Positions 1 to 36,062 are shown, counted from the first letter of the stretch. The stretch is DNA of 64,000 nt from Flaccisagitta enflata (GCA_965153355.1 OZ231127.1:72044001-72108000), one strand, 5' to 3'. A program made the numbers and translations. Notes: generated by a model from the sequence alone, not told the origin.

Positions 1-12
1 TTGGCCTTGTTC
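1..12 (+). mobile_element. HINE-like element, 3' tip only
   Basis: The window opens with TTGGCCTTGTT, the 3' terminus of the family; the rest lies outside. Confidence 0.5.
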
Positions 13-177
13 TTGGCCTAATTCGCCCGACTTCTTTTAACTTTCTTGCAAACTTAGGCAGTAGCACATGGATGTCTTTATCATAGACTGTAGACTCTGA
101 AGACTTGGGATTTGATTCCTGATGCCGACTTGGGATGAATTCATTTATTACCGCATTGATGGTTGCTTCGTACGGAG

Positions 178-540
<363 letters not shown>

Positions 541-561
541 CGAATAAAGATGAGGTAAAAG

Positions 562-1300
562 GTGGACAGAGAGCAGGTGAGAAGATCAGTTTCCTTTCTA
601 GAGGGGGGAGGGAGACAACAGGTTTGTATAAATTTTACCGTTTGTCAACCAAAAGGAGTCCCTGATCATGTTGATCAGACGTCTTCACCGTCTTGCCATT
701 TCTCTCAGCTAATTCTCAACAAAAGAAGTTACCCAGAGTTCTCAAATGTTCCATTTCTCTCAGCTAATTCTCAACAAAAATAGTTACTAACGAATTCTCA
801 AATGACCATTTTGTGAGAAACTGATACATTTGATCGGCTTATAACCTCTAACCTCTGCCCCAATCTCATTATTTCGTACGAGAAAGTTTGTTTCTTCCTT
901 GTATTTACCGAGTGAATTCATGCTTTTGTCTACTACTAGTCACTTATTGGGTTAGTGACAATAGACTTATTGCACAACATTATCTCAAAGTATGGTAAAT
1001 TTAAAGGTTTTGATTATTCAAAATTCTACCCATGACTTCCAAACCAGATAGAACTGTCTATCAACACCACATGATGAGTCCTAAATAAACAGTAAAAGTT
1101 TTCGGAAAAAAAACTGAATAAATCAAAATAATAGATAAAAATATCAGTAGTTAGCTTTTTTAAAAAGCTCCCTATTTTCGGTCGAATATTGCATCTAATT
1201 CTTAAAAAAGAAAACAGCAGCGTGAACACCATTTATTTTTTTGTTTTGACTCAAGGGTTTTTTCCTGATTCTTATCACTGGACTTCATCAGGCGCAGAAA
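562..1300. other. No gene seen
   Basis: Unique AT-rich sequence. TTTCTCTCAGCTAATTCTCA is repeated at 699 and 753; nothing else stands out. Confidence 0.5.
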
Positions 1301-1422
1301 AATTATGAGAAAAACGAGAAAAGACGTAAAACATGAGAGAGACATGAGAGAGACTTATACCCTGGGGGCTCAACGATGCGCGCACACACATGCATATTCT
1401 CATGCACGCACGTACAAACTTG

Positions 1423-1555
<133 letters not shown>

Positions 1556-1578
1556 TATCGAAAATGGTATCTACAATG

Positions 1579-1763
1579 TTTTTAGTCATATACACGCGAC
1601 TCAATAACCCGCCATGTTAGTCTGTCGGTCGGTCGGTTAGTTGGTCAAATTTTGTTTTTTTGGCGTCTTGGGCCATTTTTTCCCAAAATGTTTGGCAGAC
1701 CTGTTTCATCACTGCCCCTGCCTAACTGTACGCGACATAGGTAGCAGTGTATCCGGCCTTGTT
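1579..1763 (+). mobile_element. HINE-like element, complete, diverged
   Basis: It begins TTTTTAGTC, with a second arm ACGCGACT, followed by GTCGGTCGGTCGG tetranucleotides, TACGCGACA (internal inverted repeat) and the end TATCCGGCCTTGTT. It sits directly downstream of a (CA)n tract. Confidence 0.75.
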
Positions 1764-1867
1764 TTTCGGGAATAATACTGAGGGCAATGAAGCAAGAGAG
1801 AATACAAGGCTATCTCACTCGCGTGCGGGAGAAAGGGGCTGTGACAGAAAATGTCACGAGAGCAATG

Positions 1868-1869
1868 AG

Positions 1870-1938
<69 letters not shown>
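1868..1938 (+). repeat. (TCTG)n then (TC)n
   Basis: Compound tract; the same TCTG-to-TC order occurs at 28.02 kb. Confidence 0.9.
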
Positions 1939-1941
<3 letters not shown>

Positions 1942-1984
1942 GAAAAAAAATCTTAAAAGTGACATAAGATAAGAATAAAGAAAA

Positions 1985-2585
1985 ACAAAATGAAATCAAC
2001 CACATTGAAAGCTTGACTGGCATTCCTTCTCACTAGGAAAGATTTTTGTCCGCATGTGTTTCGAGTTTGATAAAACTGGAAGCGCGAATTTGGGTTTTAT
2101 CTCAAATCTCTCTCACCGATTAAACCCCCTGAGCGAGATAAGCTACACTAGACAAACAACAGCAAAAATACTCCTTTATCTCAGCAAAATTTCAAGAACG
2201 AAAAAAGATTGAAGGAAATGCAATAAATGCGAATATCATTTTTATGATAGGTGAACTCAAAAAAGTGTTACATTTTTCGTTTTTCTGAACAAGAATCTTC
2301 AAATGAACAAGAACACAAACAAGGACACTAAAATTGTTTTGATTTTCTGAAGATGCTAACTAACAAGTTGTACTGTGCATGAATGATTTTCCCGATGCCA
2401 CAATACGATCAGTTTGTCCGTGTGAGCTGCGTCTCTCGATCGCATTTGTTTGTTTCTGACACGAGTTGGTTCGTCTATCTCTAGATCTCCATAACTACGA
2501 AGATCGATTACGTCAAAAATTTTTCACTCCTCATTGAAAAATTAAACAGGTGCAACAATATCATTCAACATCAACTGCAGCAACA
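1985..2585. other. No gene seen; upstream of BLVRA
   Basis: Unique AT-rich sequence that should hold the BLVRA promoter; no element could be assigned. Confidence 0.4.
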
Positions 2586-2587
2586 AC

Positions 2588-2622
2588 TTAACAGCGACAA
2601 AAACAAAAACAACAACAGCAGT

Positions 2623-2653
<31 letters not shown>

Positions 2654-2751
2654 ACAACAACAACAACAAATAACAAATAACAACAAATAAATAACAAATA
2701 AATAAATAACAACAGGCAGCAGCAGCAATATAGCAGCACACACACACACAC

Positions 2752-2806
<55 letters not shown>
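2588..2806 (+). repeat. (CAA)n with AAATAAC units
   Basis: Imperfect CAA trinucleotides, AATAAATAAC block and a short (CA)n, 160 bp upstream of the BLVRA start codon. Confidence 0.9.
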
Positions 2807-2964
2807 CGAAATGGCAATTTAAGAACAAAATAACTGTGGCATGCGCCCGCGTTGATTTCGCTGCTTTGCCAATTGCCAGTTCTTGGTACTGTGATTGAAA
2901 ACAATAAAACGAGAGAAGTTATAATCAATCAAAAAAGTGAACAAAAAAATCTACACACAAACAA

Positions 2965-4124
2965 ATGATCACAAAAATGACAACTAATGATCGCGTAATT
3001 GGCGTCATTGATGATTCCGCATTGGCTGGAATCATGTTGGACTCTGAGCCCTCATTGGCCAACAAGAAAATGTACTTCACTGTGATTGGTCTAGGATCTG
3101 CGGGACACTCCCGTTTGGAGGCGATTCTGTCAGACGATGGCGAAAAATGCGGATTCGAACTCGCCGGTGAGGTGACACCTGGTGGAGGAGGGGGGGTTGT
3201 AGTCCATCGGATGACAATTGAAGAGGTGGGGTGACATCTGGGTGAAGGGGGAGGGTAGATTGGATAGGCCAATGGATGGCAGCATGCAGCAGAAAACGTG
3301 AGATGACATCTGGTGGTAGATGGGATAGCCCGACAGATGGCGGAAGTATGATAAACTGGTATTGGCGTTGGGGCAAATTGTTTGATCGTAGGCAATGGTC
3401 AATTGGAGAGACAGACAGACAGACTGATTCATGGAAATGACGGATATCTGGAGGGATACAAAAGAATAGAAACAATAAGATTGGACAAACGAGCAATCCA
3501 GAAATTGGGCAGAATCTCGGCAAAGCTGGACAAATGGAGTACGGTTGGACTTAGAAATGCCACGCCACAACTAGAGGTAACCCTCCTTTTTGTATTTGAA
3601 GGTGTTGTTTCTCGTCGCGGTCACGCTGATTATGAATCCATCGATCAATTTACACTGGAAGAAGTCGAAAACAACGACTGCACGGATTCCGTCATAATTA
3701 GCACGGGTAAGTTGTATGAAATTCACTTCCACAGAGTCAAAGGCGTAGACGAATGATAATAACCATGATCTTAGTTGACTGAAACTGTCAAATTTCTGTT
3801 TGGGTGAGTTATTTTCAGATATAATAACACCCAAAAAATTACCAAGTCAGTGATTTCAATAAAAGATGAAATTGAAACCATGAATATTTTCATGTTCTCA
3901 GTTGCGTGGCGTTGTCTTTTAGTAATTTATGGCATTGTAGAGAAATACATTTGAAGATGCCCTTTTTTTTTCTCAACAAATGCTTAGAGTCGCCGATGCA
4001 CGTAGAAATGGCTCGACGCTTCTTATCGGCGGGCAAGAATGTGGTTGTGGAATACCCGTTGGCGCTCTCACATGCCGACGCCGAGAGTCTTTTCGCACTC
4101 GCAGAGGAAAAAGGTGCTGCTGCT

Positions 4125-4200
<76 letters not shown>

Positions 4201-4236
4201 TTGTGGTTGTGGTTGTGGTTGTGGTTGTGGTTGTGG

Positions 4237-4306
<70 letters not shown>

Positions 4307-4557
4307 GTTGTTGTACTATTGTTGTTGTTTTTGTTTTAGCTTCTTTTTTTGTTTTTCCTTGTAACAAATTTAGTAGCTATCCCTCGTTTCCTCCTGTAAA
4401 GGTGTGACATTGTACGTCTCACAAATCGAACTTTTATCGCAACAATACAAAGAATTGAAGAAGGAAGTTTCCGCTTTGGGCAAATTGCAAATTGGCATGC
4501 TGTACATGGGAAGAAGTTTGGGTGACGTGGAAACCATGGGATTTCTCTCTTTTCAGG
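2965..4557 (+). CDS. BLVRA: Biliverdin reductase A, N-terminal part (4 exons, 3' end not found)
   Basis: Exons 2965-3166, 3602-3706, 3988-4113 and 4402-4557 join in frame with GT-AG introns, all phase 1, giving about 196 codons. The product would be a cytosolic NAD(P)H-dependent enzyme reducing biliverdin to bilirubin. After a ~37-residue N-terminal extension comes a Rossmann start with the nucleotide-binding motif GLGSAG. Then follow VVSRRG, SPMHVEMARRFLSAGKNVVV and EYPLALSHADAESLFALAEE, which line up with the same blocks of vertebrate BLVRA (GFVSRR, RQFLQAGKHVLVEYPMTLS). Exon 4 matches the start of the C-terminal substrate domain up to the GFPAFSG equivalent. Roughly the last 130 residues of the family are missing. 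Intron 3 holds a (TTG)n tract, and a (GA)n tract follows exon 4. The next gene begins only 615 bp downstream, so the locus is truncated, rearranged or misassembled. The family call is firm; whether the gene is functional is open. The ATG at 2965 is the first in frame; a later start near the Rossmann strand is possible. Confidence 0.85.
4125..4340 (+). repeat. (TTG)n with (TTGTGG)n in BLVRA intron 3
   Basis: The tract starts 12 bp after the exon 3 donor and nearly fills the intron. Confidence 0.95.
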
Positions 4558-4561
4558 GTAC

Positions 4562-4564
<3 letters not shown>

Positions 4565-4657
<93 letters not shown>
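4565..4657 (+). repeat. (GA)n after BLVRA exon 4
   Basis: Pure GA, 8 bp after the exon 4 donor; BLVRA homology is lost beyond it. Confidence 0.95.
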
Positions 4658-4659
<2 letters not shown>

Positions 4660-4750
4660 TCAACAAGGATTTGGCAATGATGTGTTCAGCGGTAATGGGG
4701 AGACAGCGATAAGGATGCGGCGCGTCCCCGCACTTATAACAGTGTTGCGT

Positions 4751-4798
4751 CCGTCGGTTTGTCACGGTTGGTTGGTTGGTTGGTCCGTCGGTCGGTCA
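4751..4798 (+). repeat. GTCC/GGTT tetranucleotide tract, HINE-like
   Basis: GTCCGTCGGTTTGTCACGG, then (GGTT)n and GTCCGTCGGTCGG. It resembles the (GTCY)n tract of the family, but no tip or 3' end is visible. Confidence 0.5.
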
Positions 4799-4882
4799 CG
4801 CAAACGTTTGAAATGCGCAAAACGGCTCATTCTGACGTATTTCTTCACTCCTATCACCTTTCATGCCTTACCACATTTATTT

Positions 4883-4966
4883 TCATCCATTTACTCATTC
4901 ATCTATTCATTCATTCATTCGTTCGTTCATTCGTTCATTCATTCATTTATTCATCCATTCATCAAA
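4883..4966 (+). repeat. (TTCA)n/(TTCG)n tetranucleotide tract
   Basis: CATTCATTCATTCGTTCG units, 200 bp before the next gene's start codon. Confidence 0.85.
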
Positions 4967-5172
4967 AACGTTCATTCACAAAATCTTAATCAAGCGAGGC
5001 GCACTTATAGCCCTTCACTTGTCCTTGTTTAGACGCGTAGGAGTACACGATTAGGAAAACAAGAGAGGTGGCACAATGTCAGTAAATTCTCATGATATCG
5101 TTCTGAGCCGCCGTTGTTAGCCAACGGGTGGAATTTATTTATTTTTTTTTATTGAGATAAAAATTTTCAAAG

Positions 5173-27424
<22,252 letters not shown>

Positions 27425-27517
27425 TGATTTGTACGTTAATTCAGAAGAAACAATTTCACTTAATATCGCATTCCGTGGATTGAGAATAGAACGGAACCCA
27501 TGCTGTATCGGACATTT

Positions 27518-27675
27518 TTTTTAGTTGCGGACACGCAACTCTATAAGAGCCTTTGTCCGTCCGTCCGTCCGTCCGTCGGTTGGTCCGTGAACACGGGTCG
27601 AAAAGTGTGAAAACGCGCATTTTCGCCCCTGCCCACCCGTCCGCAACTGGTTTTGGCCGTGTATCCGGCCTTGTT
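27518..27675 (+). mobile_element. HINE-like element, AGTTGC subfamily, complete
   Basis: This is the best short copy: AGTTGCGGACACGCAACT tip, (GTCC)n, core AAACGCGCATTTTCGCC, GTCCGCAACT (exact complement of the first ten bases), GGCCGTGTATCCGGCC, TTGTT. It lies 94 bp past the stop codon of the fibrinogen-domain gene and may fall in its 3' UTR. Confidence 0.9.
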
Positions 27676-28610
<935 letters not shown>

Positions 28611-29070
28611 AACAAGCCCAACAGGCCAACAGTCGCGTGCTATGTTACACACAATTACACAATTTCATACAACAGAACTTCATACTACATAACGTCTGTC
28701 CCAAAAAACTTTACATTCTGAACCAATAACGACTGTCCAATAAAATACCCAAAATACCCAAAATACCAAAAATTACCCAAAAATACCCAAAAATACCCAA
28801 ACCCAATAACACCTAAAAATTACAAAAAAATACTCAAAAATACCTAAAAAAACCAAAAGTATCTGAAAGTAACCTAAAATACCTTAAGTACCTAAAATAA
28901 CTTAAGTACCCTAAAGTACCCTGAAGTGCCCGAAAGTACCCTGAATTACCCTTGAGTACCTTAAAATACCTTAAAAACCCTTAAAAAGTCATAATTTCAA
29001 AAACGTGACGGACGTACCGACCTACCGACCGACACGGCAAGGTGTAGAGTCGGGTGCACGCGACTAAAAA
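28611..29070 (-). mobile_element. HINE-like element with expanded CCCAAAAATA core
   Basis: Minus strand: AGTCGCGTGCACCCGACT tip, GTCGGTCGGTAGG, then a long core of decaying ~10-bp units (AAATACCCAA on the plus strand). GCACGCGACT follows, and the 3' end is TTGGCCTGTTGGGCTTGTT. Confidence 0.8.
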
Positions 29071-29300
29071 TTATGCTAGTGAAATTGTCAATCCATTTAT
29101 TATTCAGATTCATGATTTTTTTTTCAGCTCAGAATATGAAACTAGCGAGAAAATAAGTACTATTACAATCCATTATAACAAAACCAAGAGTAATGGAAAT
29201 CCGCCTGAATTGGATTTCAACCTTTCCACTAATTTCTATACTGGCAATAACAGAAAACGAAATCCGCTTTTAAATTAGAAACTTCACTACGTCCCATTAA

Positions 29301-29400
29301 GAGGGCCGGAAACACGGCTACCCCAGTCGCGCGTGCGTGGGCAGGGGTAGTGATAGAAAAGGTCATCGTGGCATTTGGGCAGGGGCAGTGAGCTCAAAAA
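29301..29400 (-). mobile_element. HINE-like 3' end remnant
   Basis: GGCCGGAAACACGGCTACCC and AGTCGCGCGTGCGTGGGCAG match the family 3' end. No 5' tip lies nearby. Confidence 0.6.
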
Positions 29401-29429
29401 CCTCAAAAATGCTGAAAAAAATTAAAGTT

Positions 29430-29480
29430 GCAAAAGCGTTAGATGGTCAGCGGTATGGCGGTGCCCGATGCCCCTAGCTT
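29430..29480 (-). mobile_element. Family 2 fragment
   Basis: GCAAAAGCGTTAGATGGTC, AGCGGTATGGCGGTGCCCG is the GCGTTAGATGGTCAGCGGTA module with a small insertion. Confidence 0.5.
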
Positions 29481-29509
29481 AGTGTAGGTGAGAATAAGAT
29501 GGTTTTATA

Positions 29510-30265
29510 TAGAAATTAGGTTTTCATATTTTGAGCCACCGTTACTTTTTTGTAACGATGACTCAAAAAATGAAAATTTCAATTCTTTGCAAAAGTATAG
29601 AGTGCGACCTATCAAATAAAAGGGAATTTTGCATAGATTAACAATATGGAATCAGAAATTCAGTCAACACATCCCAGAAGAATCTGCATTGAAATTAGGT
29701 CTATTTTTTTTTTTATTTTGAAGATTACTCAAAAAGCGCTCAGGGAATGATTTTGTTTTTACTAGTTACATGCTCTTACACCCCAATACTACTCAAAAAT
29801 GCAGAAAAACCCACAATTATATGACTTTTCACTCAGAATTGTTTTAAAAGCACAGTGCCTAGCTTAGTGTAGGTGAGAATAAGATGGTGAGAAGACAGCA
29901 GTCTTTAAGGGACCAATAACCTATGCTTAGGCGCATCACTACTGTCTCACATAAGGTTTAAGACAAGAATGATATTACTATGCGGTTGTTTGCATTTTTG
30001 CAGAGTTCATGAGTATAGAAACTGAGAACCATCACGTAGAAAATCTTTCCTGAGGCGATTTTTGAAAAAAATGAAAAATTCAAGATTTTTAGCATTATTT
30101 TGCAAAGAAAATTTTTTAGGTTGATTTGACCTATTTTTTGACAGCATAATGTTAATCCTGATAAAATTCCAATTCATTTGATAGGTCGCACTGTATGGTT
30201 TTCATAAGAAATGAAAAGTTTATATTTTAGGCCATTGTTGTAATTTTGTAACAGTGGCTTTACAC
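29510..30265. mobile_element. AT-rich element related to the 12.8-kb foldback
   Basis: It shares CCACCGTTAC...GTAACG, GTGCGACCTATCAAAT and ATAGGTCGCACTGTA with the inside of the 12831-14010 element. Clear outer inverted repeats were not found, so this is a partial or diverged copy. Confidence 0.5.
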
Positions 30266-30309
30266 CATCTTTAAATCGAATTGACTTATGTTAAACCTTT
30301 ATAAAAAGC

Positions 30310-31215
30310 CTCATGCACCACTTCCCCTTGCTCCTCTCATGCATGAAGGTTGTAACTTTACTTTTGTTGCTGTCAGCACTCCCTGCCAATCCTCCCCTCC
30401 CTTTTGTCAGATCAGTCTGATATCAACTTTTCTCTATTATGCTAGCACTCTCTTTTACTTTCCGCACTCCCTCTCATGAATGAAGGTTGATCCTAATTTT
30501 GTTGCTGTCAGCACTCCCCTGCCTATCCCGCCCTCCCTTTTGTGAGACAAGTCTGATATCAAATTTTTCCCATTGCTGCTAGCACTCCCTTTTACTTCCC
30601 GCACTCCCTCTCATGAATGAAGGTTGATCCTAATTTTGTTGCTGTCAGCACTCCCCTGCCTATCCCGCCCTCCCTTTTGTAAGACAAGTCTGATATCAAA
30701 TTTTTTTCTATTGCTGCTAGCACTCCTCTTTACTTCCCGCACTCCCTCTTATGAATGAAGGTTGTATCTAATTTTGTTGCTGTCAGCACTCCCCTGCCCA
30801 TCCGCCCTCCCTTTTGTCAGATCAGTCTGATATGCGACTTTTCATTGCTGCTAGCACTCATACTACTTCTCGCACTCCCTCTCATGAATGAGTTTGATCC
30901 TGGTGTGTTGCTGTCCGAGCACTCCCCTGCCAATCCCGCCCTCCTTTTGTCAGATCAGTCTGATATAGAGCATTTTCCATTGCTGCTAGCACTCATTTGC
31001 CCTACGCTCTCCTCCTCATGAATGAAGGTTGTAGTCCTGATTTTGTTGCTGTCAGCACTCCCCTGCCAATCCCGCCCTCCCTTTTGTCAGATCAGTCTGA
31101 TAACGACTTTTTTCCATTGCTGCTAGCACTTCCTTTTACTTCCCGCACTCCCTCTCATGAATGAAGGTTGATCCTAATTTTATTGCTGTCAGGACTCCCC
31201 TACTAATCCCGCCCT
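30310..31215 (-). repeat. 137-bp satellite, reverse-oriented array (~6.5 units)
   Basis: CATGAATGAAGGTTGATCC recurs every ~137 bp. Each unit holds GTTGCTGTCAGCACTCCCC, CAGATCAGTCTGATATC and TTGCTGCTAGCACTCCC. It is the reverse complement of the array at 49.77 kb. Units here are more diverged from each other. Confidence 0.9.
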
Positions 31216-31309
31216 CCATTTCGGACTAAATCCTGCCATCCCGTCTTCAAATCTGCCTCATGACATCTCAAAATTCATGCCTGTGTCCAACTGTGTCTCA
31301 CACCACTAC

Positions 31310-31380
31310 TTTACTTGATCACTCCAAGCAGGGCATTGGGTACCGCTGACCATGTGCGATCCTTGGATGACTAGTTCTTC
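31310..31380 (+). mobile_element. Family 2 fragment at the end of the 137-bp array
   Basis: CTCCAAGCAGGGCATTGGG, TACCGCTGACCATGTGCG, ATCCTTGGATGACTAGTT. A small ATCC/GGAT hairpin precedes the terminus. Confidence 0.55.
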
Positions 31381-31469
31381 TCCTTCTTCTTCTCTGTCCC
31401 CCCCCCCTCCCTGGCTCGAATCCCAGCCTTAAGACTCCTAACCAATCCTCATCATGAAAAAGTCCAAAT

Positions 31470-31548
31470 CTTAAAAATGTGACCTACCAACATTCCGACC
31501 GACCAACCTACACAGCAAGTTCTAAAGGCGCATGCACGCGACTAAAAA
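31470..31548 (-). mobile_element. HINE-like 5' end remnant
   Basis: Minus strand AGTCGCGTGCATGCGCC is followed by a GGTTGGTCGGTCGG tract. Confidence 0.55.
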
Positions 31549-31768
31549 CACCAAAAATGAATGAAATATCATGATATTGAATAACACTTAAAATCTAAAA
31601 ACAGTTTATATGAAACAAGCATGGTTTATATATCAGTGAAAGATAATGTATATTTTTAAACAAATATAATATCTACTGTATTTCATGCTATACTTCATTT
31701 TAAACTATACAATATTCTATTCTATACCATACTGTTTCCTATACCATGCCGTTTCCTATACTTTACTG

Positions 31769-32520
31769 TACACCATCTTTAAATCGATTTGAGTTATGTT
31801 AAACCTTTATAAATCCTAAACTACTTGGCAAAAAGTCTTCAAATTTTCAGAGAATGTTGGTAATATACTGCTGTTTTGTTAAGCAAAACTTCAATTTTTC
31901 GTCATGAAAAGGTGAGGATCAGCAAATATTTGAAAAAAGTGGATTTTTATGGGCAAAATCACTTATTTGAAAGGGTTTTTTGAAAAAAAAGTTGTTATTA
32001 TAAACTTACCATTTCAAAATACATTGAGCTGGAACCCTGAGACTGGTCTCCAATTTAAAAAAAAGATCATAATTTCTAGTTTTGGCAAAATTTTTTACAT
32101 TTATGAAGATTTTGATCAATTTTCCAGAATTTGAAGTCTGCATGACAGCAGAATTTTTTTTAAAATCAATTGTAACCTCTTGAAATATCCAAATTTTCTA
32201 AGATTCTTTGACAGAATTGAAATCTATGATATATTGTCTGCCATTTGAGACCTTCCGCGGGCTATAACTTTTTTTCTTTAGAAATAGCGTAATAAAGAAA
32301 GCTTCTTTGCGGAAGAAAATATGGAAGAATTGTCGCCGCTTCAAAAGTGAAGTTTATTTGATGTTTCCAATCCTCAATTATCCAATACTCTAATTTGAGG
32401 TTTTGAATAATAAAACCGCAGTATGTTGCCAACATTCTCTGAAAATTTGAAGACTTTTTCCCAAGTAGTTTAGGATTTATGAAGGTTTTACATAACTCAA
32501 TTCGATTTAAAGACAGTGTA
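31769..32520. mobile_element. ~750-bp foldback element
   Basis: TACACCATCTTTAAATCGAT at the left and TCGATTTAAAGACAGTGTA at the right start inverted repeats of about 110 bp. These include CCTAAACTACTTGG and CTTCAAATTTTCAGAGAATG with their complements. A solo copy of the left end lies at 30258-30310. Confidence 0.82.
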
Positions 32521-32535
32521 TACTTTGTTTTTGAC

Positions 32536-33144
32536 TAACCTTGGGGACATAAAAAATGGCGGATTTTGGAAAACTAATTCTATCTACCTTAAATTGAGAA
32601 AAACTATAAAAAATCGGTGACCAATTTGAAGCTCTGCGAAAGATCTTTCAAATGAGACGTTGCTGGTTGTCCTAGCTTTTTTCGTTTAGAAATGGCATCG
32701 GGATGAAAACAGGTTGTCTGGAATTTGAGAATTCACTATAGGATTTGCATGTTTTTGTTTGTTGAAACATAGAAACTAAACGCATTGAGTAAGAAATTCG
32801 TTCTTGGCGCCATTTTGAAGAAAATTCGAAGCTCTTTAATTTGCTCATGGATATCAAGTAGCTGTGGCAATTCTGAATTGCATTATCAAGAAAAATGTTG
32901 AGACAAAAATTGCTAATCGAAAAAAAGACAATATTTGCCCTTTTTCCAATCGGTGATATTTTTCTTCAAACCTATGCCATTTCTAAACGAATGAAGCTAC
33001 AGATACCAGACACGACTCAAATGAAAGATCTTTCGAAGGGCTTAACAGGCATCACCAGTTCTAATCCATTTTTCTTACGTTATATCGCGTTATGGTTCAA
33101 AAGAAAGGTTTCAAAAATCTGCCATTTTTTTTGTCCCCAAGGTT
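32536..33144. mobile_element. ~610-bp foldback element
   Basis: TAACCTTGGGGACATAAAAA and TTTTGTCCCCAAGGTTA are inverted ends. Further in, AAAGATCTTTCAAATGAGAC and TCAAATGAAAGATCTTTCG pair, as do TTTAGAAATGGCAT and ATGCCATTTCTAAA. It lies 15 bp after the previous foldback element. Confidence 0.82.
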
Positions 33145-33230
33145 AACAAGGCCGGATACACGGCAATACAGTCGCGGACGGTTGGGCAGGAGCCGTAATG
33201 CAAAAACCGCTCGCAGTTTAACGATAAAAA
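33145..33230 (-). mobile_element. HINE-like 3' end remnant
   Basis: AACAAGGCCGGATACACGGC and AGTCGCGGACGGTTGGGCAG abut the right end of the palindromic element at 32536-33144. Confidence 0.65.
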
Positions 33231-33424
33231 AAAATGATGTTCTTATAAAAAAAAAGTGTATGCTTATTTCTATATTGTTCTGTGTACTCTGCTCTATATT
33301 TGATATGATAATTACTTATCGACAGTGTTAAGCATGTATTTAAACACATTTTAGCTTAAAAACTGAGATTTTTCTAAGCACGCTCAGCCTCAGCCAAAAA
33401 AAGTGTGTGCTTATAAAAAAAGTG

Positions 33425-33545
33425 TATGTGAAAGCATAGGTCATCAGGGCCGCTGCCACGCTCCCTAGTCCCTCCCTCAACTACGATCATAACCTACTGA
33501 AGCAGGGCACCAGTACTGCTTGTACCATCTAATGCTTTCCCGACT
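33425..33545 (+). mobile_element. Family 2 element, short copy
   Basis: GAAAGCATAGGTCATCAGGG, CCGCTGCCACGC, then AAGCAGGGCACC and ACCATCTAATGCTTTCCCGA. It leads straight into a (TTTC)n tract. Confidence 0.55.
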
Positions 33546-33550
33546 ATTTT

Positions 33551-33618
<68 letters not shown>

Positions 33619-33717
33619 TTTTTTTGTTCTTTCTTTCTTTCTCACTTTCCTTCTTTCCTTCTATCTTTCTTTCTTTCTTTCTCTCCTTTCTTTTTTTCCT
33701 TCTTTCATTCTTTTTTT

Positions 33718-33789
<72 letters not shown>

Positions 33790-33790
33790 T
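33545..33790 (+). repeat. (TTTC)n
   Basis: Tetranucleotide array with T-rich interruptions. Confidence 0.95.
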
Positions 33791-33912
33791 TAATTAAGAA
33801 GAATAATTATTACGTGTCACTAATAAAACCATATTGACCGGACACTTCTTAAAAGTGCGTTTTTTCATTTCTTTAATCCAGTTTGTTAGAAAAAAGAAGG
33901 TAAGAATGCTCA

Positions 33913-33998
33913 TTTAGTCGCGTTCTTTGCAAGCCTACACCAGCTTTTTCCGTCCGTTGGTTGGTCGGTTGGTCAGTCAGTCGGTTGGTTGGTTTTAT
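33913..33998 (+). mobile_element. HINE-like 5' end running into a (TTG)n tract
   Basis: TTTAGTCGCG with the second arm lost, then CCGTCCGTTGG and GGTCGGTTGGTCAG. The long (TTG)n array starts right after it. Confidence 0.5.
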
Positions 33999-34006
33999 TT
34001 TGGGCA

Positions 34007-34540
<534 letters not shown>

Positions 34541-34781
34541 CGTCATTGAGGTAAGTAGGAGAATGAAAAAAAAGAGATATCTTGACCATCCACATGAAAA
34601 ATTAAGTATCTTTCCTCCAGCCCAAAGAGGGTAAATTCGATGAAAAAGCCAATGACAACCACATCGATGATGTTGGCATCAAGGAAATTCATCAGGGGAA
34701 GAAATGACCGAGGCCATACAACATGAGAATGAACAATAGGCAAGTTCGATTTTGGGCGGTCCATTAATCACACTTGGTTTA

Positions 34782-34833
34782 ATGATGACGATGATGATGA
34801 TGACGATGACGATGACAATGACGATGATGATGG

Positions 34834-34896
<63 letters not shown>

Positions 34897-34933
34897 GAAT
34901 GATGATGATGATGAGAATGATGATGATTATGTC
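34782..34933 (+). repeat. (GAT)n
   Basis: GATGATGACGATGACG units becoming pure GAT. Confidence 0.95.
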
Positions 34934-35212
34934 ACAGGCGTTCATATTTTGTAAACCTTCCGAGAGGCATAAAATTTCTCTCTTAAGTTTCCGACACAGT
35001 TTGTCATTGCTCTCATAATAATCTTTGATAGTAAGAAGCTAAAAAAAACGCGCTAAATGCGTGCATAAATGAAAAGTCTTGTATTGGCCATGATATAGCT
35101 CTATTTGTGTAAAGCTTTTGAAAAATCAATGTGTACCAACTAAAAATCGAGTTTTTTTATACCTTACAAAATGCCGCTTTATTTCTATATCTAACAAGAA
35201 TTGAATCTAACA

Positions 35213-35310
35213 TTTCTTCTTTCTTTCATTTCTTCTTCCCTTCTTTCCTTCCTTCCTTTTTTCCTTCTCGCCGTCTTTCTTTTTTTCTTCCTTCCTTCCT
35301 TCCTTCCTTC

Positions 35311-35358
<48 letters not shown>

Positions 35359-35509
35359 TTTCTTTCTTCTTCTTTCTTTCTTTCTTTCTTTCTTTTTCTT
35401 TCTTCTTTCTTCTTTCTTTCTTCTTTCTTCTTTCTTCTTTCTTTCTTTCTTCTTTCTCTCTTTTTTCTCTCTGTCTTCTTTCTCTCTTCTTTCTCTCCTC
35501 GTTCTCTCT

Positions 35510-35556
<47 letters not shown>

Positions 35557-35557
35557 C

Positions 35558-35603
<46 letters not shown>

Positions 35604-35613
35604 TTTTTTTCTC
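35213..35613 (+). repeat. (TTTC)n/(TTCC)n/(TTC)n polypyrimidine tract
   Basis: Only C and T for nearly 400 bp on the plus strand. Confidence 0.95.
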
Positions 35614-35627
35614 CTTCCTCCGCACTG

Positions 35628-35712
35628 CTCCTGCCCAAATGATCAAATGACCTCAAATACAGCCCCTGCCCTCACGCACGCGACTGGGGTAGCCGTGTAA
35701 CCGGCCTTGTTT
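35628..35712 (+). mobile_element. HINE-like 3' end remnant
   Basis: CTGCTCCTGCCCAAATGATC, GCACGCGACTGGGGTAGCC and CCGGCCTTGTT are the AGTCGC-subfamily 3' end, following a (TTTC)n tract. Confidence 0.65.
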
Positions 35713-35754
35713 TCGTTTCAGAGAAAAATTCATGTTACCTTTTGGGAAAATAGT

Positions 35755-36062
35755 TGAGAAGCAAAGACAAGGAGACAGATAAAAGAAAGAAGAGGAAGAA
35801 AAAAAGAAAAAGAAAAAAAAGAAAAAGAAAAAGAAGAAGAAAAAGAAAAAGAAAAAGACAAAGAAAGAGAAAAAGAAAAAGAAACAGTAAAAAGAAAACG
35901 AAAAAGAAAAAGAAAAAGAAAAAGAAAAAGAAAAAGAAAAAGGAAAAGAAAAAGTAAAAAAAGAATAGGAAGAATTATGAGAAGAAGAATAAGGAGTAGA
36001 AGAAGAAGAAGAATAAGAATAAGAATGTGAAGAAGAAGAAGAAGAAGAAGAAGAAGAAGAAG

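Noticed and set aside
4659-4692. Frame reading YQQGFGNDVFSG after the BLVRA (GA)n tract, resembling a fibrinogen-domain block
   Set aside because: Only about six residues match, there are no other domain parts nearby, and no acceptor gives that frame; probably chance.
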